Below are positions 56,254-64,000 of a stretch of 64,000 bases of DNA, one piece after another. Positions within the stretch are counted from its first letter, which is position 1, and every line of letters starts with the position of its first letter. Source of the DNA: Moniliella sp. 'wahieum' (taxonomy: Eukaryota; Basidiomycota; Moniliellomycetes; Moniliellales; Moniliellaceae); NCBI GenBank assembly GCA_003971905.1, contig RSEE01000047.1, positions 186,001 through 250,000 on the forward strand, read 5' to 3'. Position numbers and translations under genes: made by a program. The notes beneath the pieces are model-generated. The model saw only the letters and a program-made list of their open reading frames with translations, did no database searches and was not told where the DNA came from.

Positions 56254-57379
56254 ATGCCCTTGCGTCCCGTCTTGCCCGCCGCCACTCTGCTCAAGGGCGT
56301 GCCGCCCCCTCCTGCGCCGCACCCGCTCCAGGAAAAACTCGCGCCTTCTCTCTCTGACACTCGTACCCCCCCGACCGGCTCTCCCGTCGCATCATCGCCC
56401 CAGGTGGGCGGCGCAAAAGTACCGCCGCGCCCGTCTCTACGCAACACCTACTCCGCCCTCCCCCGTGTTGAGGCCCGCAGAAGGGGAAACACCGTCTCCA
56501 GCGCCTCTTCCAGCCGCATCTCGCCCTATCTTCCTCGCACGCGGCGGGGCTCCTTCCCTACCAGGCCCAGCCCACCGTCTTCTTGGGCCGTGGTGTTGGT
56601 ATGGGGGCTGCAACTCAACGCCCTCGGCAGGTAAACATGCCCAGCTCTGATTTTCCCGACCTTGCTCAAGAGTTGATGCGCCCTTTTGGCGCGGCCGCAG
56701 CCTCAGCCTCCCCGTCGACCTACACTCCACCGCCTTCGCGCTCTCCCAGCCTTCCCTCTACACCCAAAGATGGTGCGGCTGTTCCTCCTGCGCCATTTCA
56801 ACCGTTCGAAGTGCCGGTGCCGCCTCTGCCTCCCGGAGAAGACATGTATCGTGTTCTCCAGCGAATCGAAACTATCACTCGTCCGGTGGAACTCACGATC
56901 CAAACGCTCCTCTTCCGCATCTTCCGCACGCTCCAAGTTGACTTTTTAAGGTACCCTCCCGTCTCTGGGCCAGCAGCAACCAGTGGCTACATGTGCTTGC
57001 TCTTTTGGGCCATGTGCCGCCCCAGAATGGGTGGGATGCGGCTTGGCTAGGGATGGTGCACAGTCGCCTGCGCTTGGTCTACTCTGCCTCCTCTCCTTCT
57101 AATTCTGGAGCAGCACCCGAGAGCGCTAGCGATGCACAATCCACGCAACGGGACATGAGCGATCTTTTTCAGATGCTGCGTGTCCTCGTGGGTTGCATCC
57201 AACGTGTGTCCGACGTCATGGTCCGCAGTGGCGTCTGGCGAAACGATGCTTCGCCGCCTCTCACATCGAATGCGGAAATGCCAAGCGAGCAGCAGTCTTC
57301 CAAGCGACGGAAGCTGAGCTCAGCTCAGGAACCTCCTACGTTGTCCAACTTGCTCTTTCCGTCGGCTTCATCGACCTAA
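56254..57379 (+). CDS. Unrecognised Pro/Ser-rich protein
   Basis: The ATG at 56254 begins a disordered N-terminal region (KGVPPPPAPHPLQEKL). After a frame change near 56600 come NMPSSDFPDLAQELMRPFG and a Pro-rich linker. The only folded-looking part is helical: 'YRVLQRIETITRPVELTIQT' with LLFRIFRTLQVDFLR, then NQWLHVLALLGHVPP and 'MSDLFQMLRVLVGCIQRVSD'. A basic stretch (SSKRRKLSS) resembling a nuclear localisation signal precedes the stop at 57377-57379. Between the two helical parts the frame shifts near 56951. This could be a base-length error or a GT-AG gap of only 23 nt, too short for a normal intron. I cannot name the family. Confidence 0.5.
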
Positions 57380-58873
57380 CGGAAGGCAGGCGACTCCCCC
57401 CTATTCACTCCTCCCTCTCGGCGTGACCACCTAGCTTCTGATGGACATTTCATCGCCCTTTCTCCCCTTGTGGGAACGAAAGCAGCTGACCCGTCAGGAA
57501 GACCGGAATGTGCAGCCATTGCACTTATCTCTGTCATCTGGCCTTTTCTCCTCCCAACTGCGTGGAGGGGGATATCAAAGGCGTTACGACCTTCACTGTA
57601 GCTTCACTTCTCTTGCATCATGCGATGACATCATACACCCTGTTTCTCCACTCTTCATCTTCTCGATCATCATTCCCTCATGTTTTGTACGAGACAACCC
57701 CGCCGCGCGTGCTGTAGTTTTGGTGAGCGGCTTGATATGCATTCGATTAGACGACCCCGTATCATACGGCAGAACATGGAACGGTGCAGATCCCATTGTA
57801 GATCGTGTGTGCAAGCCGAAGGCCCGGAAATCGGGGAAACTGACTGTTGAACGTTCGTTGAAGCTTGAAGAGAGACCATATCCTCTCATCCTCTTGCCCC
57901 ACTACTACATCTCCATGGCATGTCAGTTCCCCATATAGATTGGCGTGTCCGCGTCTGGTTACATGTTATCAACAATCGATTGCGTCCTATGAGAGTGTAG
58001 AAGGAGCAGCTTCATCATTTGTATATTTCTGTGGACACGACGACGGAGTTAGCAGCACATAGTATACGTCTGAATTCCCTACCACACATGTTACTAATAA
58101 CAGCCTCAAACGCAAGACTGTATGTGCGTACTCCCGTGGGAATCAATAGCATATGCGGATTACTGCCAGGAACACGGTTTCTACTTTCCGTTTCCCCGTT
58201 TTGACCATCTTCTTTCACCCCATATGTCGGAGGGCCGAGCGCTGATGATGAGTTACATGCAAAACAATTCATTGGTCACTGCAAAACACTTCTTATGTCG
58301 ACACAGGGCATTTCGATCCATTGTCCATCTCTCTTTCCCAGTTGGCGTTCCTATGCGCTCTACCGCCACCCAACAAGGTATTTCTTCACATCCCGTATCC
58401 CTATTACATCTCCGTGTCGGGATCCCGGGATTGGATTCGTGAGGAAGAATCCCACTTCTTTATCCATCGGCCTCAAGGGAGAATCGCAGGTAACTCGGTC
58501 GGGGGCCCACCTGGAACAGATTCCATCACCAATATTATCTTCTTCCGCTTTCTCCATTGTGTCTATGCAATGATCTCATCCGTTTCAAAACCTGCGTCTC
58601 CTAATACAGTCCCGTCCGTACCAGTCCCCTCTGTTGGTAAGGAAACGAGTGCCTTCCTCTTCCGGTTCCTCATCCGAAATCCAGAGAGCCCAATGCCTTC
58701 GCTTTTCTACTAATCGCCACTGGTAGGGGGAGGGGGCATGGGAGGAGGGAGGACCGAGGACCCTCCTCCGTTGAATACGTTGAATATTGAATGCAGATGT
58801 GTGCAAAACGCATTTTATTCGCGTCTCCTCTTGTACCTTCCGTCTTCTCCACTTCTACCGTAGGATTACATTG

Positions 58874-59010
58874 ACACTGAGTACTTGAGTACTGAGTGTA
58901 GTACTGATCGATGAGATCGATGATCGTCCAGCCATCGTCACATGCATGTTACGTGCCATGTGTCATACACATCACAGCGGTCACATGTCGATCACACATG
59001 TGACACGCGT
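58874..59010. repeat. Mixed palindromic-word tract (AGTACT, ATCGAT, ATGCAT, ACATGT)
   Basis: GAGTACTTGAGTACTGAG words come first, then ATCGATGAGATCGATGATCG, CATGCATG and repeated TCACATG/ACATGTGAC. Spacing is irregular, but four different centres of the A-N4-T class occur in 140 bp, including AGTACT, which is rare elsewhere in the window. Confidence 0.75.
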
Positions 59011-59133
59011 AGATATCGAAGGATGCCAGTAGTCGAGTCTGATACAACCTGGTACAACTTACAACCGCAAGGATGCTGGGGTGGTGGATGCATGGTGGGC
59101 AGTGGTACTAGCGATGTGAAAGAGCGGGCGTGT

Positions 59134-59160
59134 GCATCATGCATCATGCATCACACGTCA
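59134..59160. repeat. GCATCAT heptad array
   Basis: Two GCATCAT and one GCATCAC in tandem (palindrome ATGCAT plus C), followed by ACACGTCAG. Confidence 0.9.
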
Positions 59161-59402
59161 GTTGTAATGCATGTAAACGTTGCTCTGTGCCTAGGATGGG
59201 GTGGAGGGTGCAGCAGGGTGCAGTGGTCCTGTGTCCCTAAGCGCGAGCGCAGGCGGGTAGGGCGAGGAGGGCGGAGGGCGCAAGGCGTAGAGCACGGAGC
59301 GTTGGGGACGTTGGGACGCAGGACGCTGCAGGTGCTGCTGGACAAGTGCGCGTGGCATTATCGATTCGATTCAGGTCGCAGAGCAGGCACAGGCAGCCAG
59401 CG

Positions 59403-59452
59403 TCACATGTCACACGTCAAGCGGTATGCGTGACGCGTCACTAGCACGAATT
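59403..59452. repeat. TCACATG/ACGCGTC tract
   Basis: CACATGTCACACGTCAAGCG and then GTGACGCGTCACTAGCAC. The two TCAC-class stretches are about 25 bp apart. Confidence 0.7.
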
Positions 59453-60342
59453 GCTGGTTCCTCCTCGGCTGCGCGGAGGGGCACTGTTGCACGCGGCAGG
59501 CGCACTGGCTCGATGCAGCCCATTTTCAATCTGCCGCGTCGAGCATCCCTGGCATGCCGGCCGTCGGCCCAGCCAGTGCAGACACGGCCAGTGCTCCACC
59601 GCTCAGCCACAGCGACAACAGCAGCCGCAGGGAGCAAATGGCCGACCGGCCCGAGGGCATTCCTTGCAGCTGGAGAGTGTGCCGCGTAACTGAGTAGGGG
59701 AGTACTCGGTCTGAGATCTGAGGACCCCTGCATTGCGCATGGCCATGCAGCATGGCAGTGGCAGCATGCTGCACGCATTGCATAATCCAGCGTTCGAACC
59801 TCGCACCTGCGGGCATCACATCACTTGTCATCCATCGCGGTCACCGATGCATCGCCTGCGGGCGCCAGGGCAGCCTAGGAGCCATGGGCCCCTGCAGCGC
59901 TCGCGCCTACCCCTGCTTTAGCGCTGGGCGCTTGGCGCCCAGCGCGTCGCCTCGGTGTTTGTGGCCCGTCGGACGCCCTGCCGTCGCAGCACCTGGCGCC
60001 TGCCTGCCACCTTCTTGCGCTCACGCCTCACGCCAGGCGTCTCCTCTCGACAAGCACGCACCCCCTCCGCCCGCTGGCGATGGCATTCGTCCTGCTCGCC
60101 CCCGCGCCCTCTTCGTCCTGAGCGCGTCCCCCCCGCGCTGCCATCGCCTTATTGCCGCGCTGATGCTTGCCCGCCCCCCCCCGCCGCGTCCCGGCCTCCC
60201 TCGCGCCCGCGAATCTGGCCCTGACTTGCTTGGGTTTGCCTGGCCTCCCCAGCCTTCGCCCCACAACCCGCCGGCGCCATCGCCATCCCCGTCTCCGACG
60301 TCCCTTTGCCCTCCTCCCCGTCTTCGTCCTCCGCTGTCCACA

Positions 60343-60364
60343 CCCCCGCCCCCGCCCCCGCCCC
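60343..60364. repeat. CCCCCG tract (G-quadruplex-capable on the minus strand)
   Basis: Four runs of four or five C separated by single G. It lies upstream of, or in the low-complexity 5' part of, the next gene. Confidence 0.85.
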
Positions 60365-60572
60365 AGCGGCCGCTCCAGCGGCAGCGGCAATCCCGCTGCC
60401 CCGCCCTGAATCTCCATCATCCTTCCCTCCTGGCTCCCGCTCTGGCAGCCCATCGTTCTCCGCATCCCCCGCCCCCTCAGCAGCACAAGACGCCTTCCTT
60501 GTCGTCACCCCAGCAGCAATTTTCCCCCCAAACAGTCCGTGCATCCGACCCACGCCACCCGTCCCTCCTCGC

Positions 60573-62730
60573 CATGCCCTCCAGCGCTTCCTTCTCACCC
60601 ACCAGCACCCATCGACACTCGAGCATGTTCAGCAGCACCCTACCTGCTCCTGCTCATCGCTCGACGGCGGCCAGTTTTGCTGCCAACTCCCTTTCCAGCC
60701 TGGCCGTGGCCGCTGCGGGCGACACCCTCCGCCCTGCTGTGCTCTCTGAGAGTGCTTTATCGCCAGCCGAATATGCATCTTACCTTCCTGCCTCTTAGAG
60801 CTCAAGAAGTCTCCATCGGGCCTCGAGGGACTGTACGACGAACTGAGTGCACTGCACTATCTTCGTGAGAAATGCAAACTGCAACTCAAGGACGAGGCGT
60901 TGATCCTTTCCCTTTTTGAGCGCACCCCATTGGGAATCAAGCCAGGACATTTTTATGCCTGGCTCCGCCTCGTCTCTTGGGTCCAACAGGGACAAAAACC
61001 GAGCAAGAAGCTCCTCTTTACTCAGAGTATGTGCTTTCTGTATCTTATTTTTCCAGTCTAACCTTTTCCCGCAGCTGTGCCAGTCCGCACTTTCATTGGT
61101 GCCGGATCCGGTTCAGGTCCGAGACATGAACGGTCTGCGACACACACTTACAACGCTCCGACACAGCGGGGACACATTCATCCTGACGGTTCCCAGCAGG
61201 TGCCTGACACCGCACAAGCGTCCCATGCCACTGCCAGCCGGCATGCCTCGGTGCCTCTGGCACTGGCATCCTCGGGCCGCCACGCTGGTGTAACAGCAAC
61301 AACACTCATCAAGCCGAAGGCAAGGATGGCTTCGCGCTCCCAGTTGGGACTAGGGATGCCGTCTTCGTTACCGAAAGTTCCGGACTTGCCGTATGTGCCG
61401 AGTAACCCAAAAAACCCTTTCCACGATCCCGCCCGACTGTATTTACCTCCTCCTGTTGCACCGCCGACTACACGCGCGGCATTCCCTTCTTATCCTGGCC
61501 CTGCGCCGCTTATGCAAGGGGTACCTACTCATCAATCGAGAGCATCACCGTGATCAAAGGGAAAAGGAACACCATCACCGTGATCGGGAAAAGGAAAGAG
61601 GAAAGGAGCACCCGCCTCGTGGGGAAGCGGCAAAAGCCTCGCAACCAATCGTTCTCCATCATGCGGCCCCGGCTCTACCTGCTCCCGCACCGCCGCCACC
61701 ACCCCGGCCTGGGAAGCTACCACTCGACGCGCTGATTGGCTTCAACCCAGCTCCCAACCCTTTCAAACAGACCAAGCCCGTCTTGTGCGTCCCACTCCCG
61801 TGGTTGCGACAAGTGCGGCGGCACAGCGTCCCACCATCCAAGTGTCGCAATTCTTCGATGCTAAAGACCAGGGACGGGAGGAGGACGGGCGGGAGGATGC
61901 GACTTCGGTCGAGACAGCCTCATGCCAGTCAACCGTACCCAGTGGTCTTCCTCTTGATGAGTCGCATATGCTGTATGGGTTCAAGCAAGGAGTGCTGGAT
62001 CGGTTGGGCGCCCCCTCCCCACCCGGGCTCCAATCAGTCCGCTCATCCAAGCCGGTCTCAATGCCGCTAGCGAGGTGCACAAGGCCAAGCAAGCTCTCCC
62101 ACCAAAACCTACATGACAATTCAGCGCAGCACCAAGAAGCCCAAGTCGCTGAGGAGCAAGCATGGTGCTCGTTCCGATACCAGGCCCGAGCCTGGATCAG
62201 GACCAGGTCCCACTTCCAGTGTTGGGGGTGGTACTTCCATCTCCAACGCTGGTCCACCCATTTTGGTGGCCCCACAGCCGCGACATGCCACTGCTGGGAA
62301 TGATCTCACGTCTTCGCTCTACAAAAAGAAAGCAGAGGAAGATGGGATCAAGAGCCATGAGAGCGTTCGCTCAACATACACGGGACGGAGCAAACAATCA
62401 TCTCATCGGTTAAACGAGCGCTTCTCCGAGCCGCCTGTCGGGAGGGGTGGCCATGGAGGGGCTGCTGGGTTCGCATCTTGCCACCCTGGGTGCTGGCGGT
62501 CGACCGAAATCGCGAGTTTCGACCCGGGCTGCTCGCTACGCCCTTCTTCGTTCCATCCTGAGACTCGTGGCGGGTCTCACAAGAGTCGTGCCGCCGGAAC
62601 AAATACGAGTACGGGTACGGACACAGGTCCGGCGCGGGGTTCCCGAGGAGCATCTGTTGGCCCTGTACCCAATGGCTGCAGGACCAGGATGCGATCCAAC
62701 CTCCGTTGGGACAGCACCTGGCGCCTAGCC
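60573..62730 (+). CDS. Unrecognised low-complexity protein with NPF motifs
   Basis: The nearest good ATG is at 60573 (MPSSASFSPTSTHR), though the open frame extends well upstream. A folded segment near 60800-61026 reads GLEGLYDELSALHYLREKCK and then LILSLFERTPLGIKPGHFYA with WLRLVSWVQQG. A GT-AG intron of 48 nt lies at 61027-61074. The rest is disordered, with two NPF tripeptides (NPKNPFHDP near 61410 and APNPFKQTK near 61755), a charged His/Arg/Glu run and a basic tail. NPF motifs are ligands of EH-domain endocytic proteins, so a membrane-traffic adaptor is a guess. The product must be read through several frame changes (near 60796, 61545, 61790, 62060). The 3' end is uncertain. Confidence 0.45.
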
Positions 62731-63290
62731 AGTCGATGAGCAGTATCGGTAGCTCCCACAATCTCCTATCCCCTCGCATACAAGGGATGATGATTCCTGG
62801 CTGGGCAGCGTTGCCCCAGGCGCCTCTGATGATAGGATCGGTGGCGCCGAGTAGCGTGGAGGTGCCATTGGGTGCAAGAGCAGAGCGAGGCACGCGACGT
62901 GTCTGTTACCTCTCACAGCTCGGGCGTGCCTTCCCAGTTTCTTCTGCTTGCTGCGCCTACTCGCATCTCAGGCTGGTGTCTGTGCTCGGGGAACGGCGCC
63001 GGATCCTTTCCCAATTTCCACTAAGTACACATGAGGACACGGAATTAAATGGTCTCCTCGATCCTGGGTAATTTTTCGTGCCTTCTGTGTCTTTCTTCCT
63101 GCGTTTGCTCGGCATTCCATCCTATTTGGCAAGAGCGTGGCGCACAACGCTCTGTTCTACCAAAAACCAACGCTGCCCTATATTTTCGACCCGCTTTGGG
63201 TATCTAACTTTTGTGCCCCTACCCCTTTGTACCCCCTATGTTTCTCCCCATCTATCCCACACTGCGCACGCGTGGAGTTGTCCGGTCTTG

Positions 63291-63320
63291 TGCTGTTGCT
63301 GTTGCTGCTGTTGCTGTTGC
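63291..63320. repeat. CTG/TTG trinucleotide microsatellite
   Basis: About ten consecutive TGC/TGT triplets (GCTGTTGCTGTTGCTGCTG and so on), outside any recognised exon. Confidence 0.9.
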
Positions 63321-63466
63321 GCTCTGTACTCTTTATCGTCTCCTTTGCGGGAGCCCATGTTCCGTGCCCACTGAAGGGCAGACGCAGTCCCTAATGATGT
63401 GCTTGCCCCAAGCCGTCCTGTTGGCTGTTGGTGTTGCAGGAGAAGTAGTGTAGCCCGCGTACCTTG

Positions 63467-63543
63467 ATGCTTGAAGCTTGAAGCTTGACGTGTGACGTGT
63501 GACGCTTGATGCATGACGCTTGATGCATGATGCTTGATGCATG
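63467..63543. repeat. Eleven-unit heptad array with hybrid half-sites
   Basis: Eleven uninterrupted 7-mers, all of form ANNNNTG. Pure palindromic types are AAGCTTG (twice) and ATGCATG (three times). Hybrid types are ATGCTTG (twice), ACGCTTG (twice) and ACGTGTG (twice). Each hybrid equals the left half of one palindrome and the right half of another. The 7-bp phase never slips over 77 bp. This is the longest and most informative array in the window. Confidence 0.97.
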
Positions 63544-64000
63544 ATGGTTCCATGGCAAAGAGGAGGCAGGCAAGTCGTGCGACCCAGAAGCAGTCCTCTT
63601 GCTGACACTTCTGTCTGACGTAAGGCGCACATCACGTGACCGGGGCCGCACCTTGGCTGCTGCTTGCTCTGCCGACTGCGGGCGACCGTCTCTGCGGCCG
63701 TCATTGCGGACAATGCAAGGCCAGCCCGGCCGGTACAGGCCGTGGCGAGTCGCGCGTCGGAGCAGCGGCTGCGATGCCGGCGGGTGTGGGAGGTGGTGTC
63801 GCATCCGGATCCAGCATCGGTGCTGGCACCACCAGCACCAGCGCCGCGCGGCTGCCCCCCGCTCTGCCGCTCGCTCGCAAACCCGCGCTCGCCGACGAGC
63901 TTGGGGGGAGCGCGAGCCAGGTGTTGTTCCCAAGGCAGCCGAGGTGCATCCGCCAAGCATGTGGGCGCCCGTCGCACCTGGCGTGTCCGATGGAGCTATG

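Larger units (their letters stand above)
57380..60572. other. Long region without a recognised gene, with repeats in its second half
   Basis: 57380-58700 contains open frames up to 130 codons but none I recognise, and no clear codon bias; part is presumably the 3' UTR of the upstream gene. From 58770 to 59460 repeat words are dense (58770-58800, 58874-58935, 58938-59010, 59134-59160, 59403-59452). From about 59900 the plus strand becomes strongly C-rich and open, leading into the next gene. That gene may start earlier than annotated. Confidence 0.45.
62731..64000. other. Terminal region of the window with CTG repeat and heptad array
   Basis: No further gene recognised; frames are short or C/T-rich. 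It includes the trinucleotide tract at 63291-63320 and the heptad array at 63467-63543. After 63640 the sequence is unique and GC-rich, with open frames on the minus strand that resemble nothing I know and run towards the window edge. Confidence 0.5.

Noticed and set aside
56951-56973. A 23-nt GT-AG intron
   Set aside because: It would restore the frame, but it is less than half of the shortest confident intron here (48 nt), and one-base length errors are common in this window.
59775-59815. tRNA B-box-like GTTCGAACC
   Set aside because: Flanking stems do not pair on either strand and there is no matching acceptor stem.

Overview
This window is nuclear DNA from a fungus, most likely a basidiomycete yeast. 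The genes have few, short GT-AG introns (48-103 nt; ARF1 has one of about 400 nt). The gene set is fungal: the YOS1 and TSC13 secretory and lipid genes, a UTP10 homologue, a mitochondrial class-2 dihydroorotate dehydrogenase, and a compact BRCA2 homologue with one BRC repeat, as in Brh2 of smut fungi. Low intron density and the Brh2-like BRCA2 favour Ustilaginomycotina. That placement is inference. No viral, retroelement or DNA-transposon coding sequence was seen.

Layout, left to right. 1-7.7 kb: a truncated indoleamine 2,3-dioxygenase (-), an aldehyde dehydrogenase (-) and an amino-acid permease (-). 9.5-22 kb: DHODH (+), an SRPK-type kinase (+), a WrbA-like quinone reductase (+), a Pin1/Ess1 prolyl isomerase (-) and a Psq/CENP-B-type HTH protein (+). 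22-31 kb: UTP10/HEATR1 (-), then an aldo-keto reductase (+) behind a shared divergent promoter. 31-40 kb: an annexin (+), TSC13 enoyl reductase (+), a possible tiny lipidated protein (+) and a SNF2-family remodeller with bromodomain (-). 40-50 kb: a BRCA2/Brh2 homologue (-), a mitochondrial alpha/beta hydrolase (+), YOS1 (+) and an HSF-type transcription factor (+). 50-64 kb: ARF1 (+), a VAP/Scs2 protein (+), a DUF1770/YPR063C-like membrane protein (-) and two unrecognised Pro/Ser-rich proteins (+). These are mostly unrelated housekeeping genes. ARF1, YOS1, VAP and TSC13 all act in the ER/Golgi system, but nothing suggests a functional cluster.

Two features cut across the window. First, the spaces between genes contain an unusual family of 7-bp repeats. 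Each unit is usually a palindromic hexamer of form A-NN-N'N'-T plus one linker base, equivalently TCA followed by a self-complementary tetranucleotide. Centres vary widely (CGCG, CTAG, CCGG, CATG, TCGA, TGCA, AGCT, ACGT, ATAT and others) while the 7-bp period and A...T frame are kept. Some units are hybrids made of two different half-sites. I found more than 15 such loci, none inside a confident exon. Second, many otherwise well-conserved single-copy genes carry one-base length changes in short homopolymers. This pattern fits a noisy assembly better than pseudogenes.
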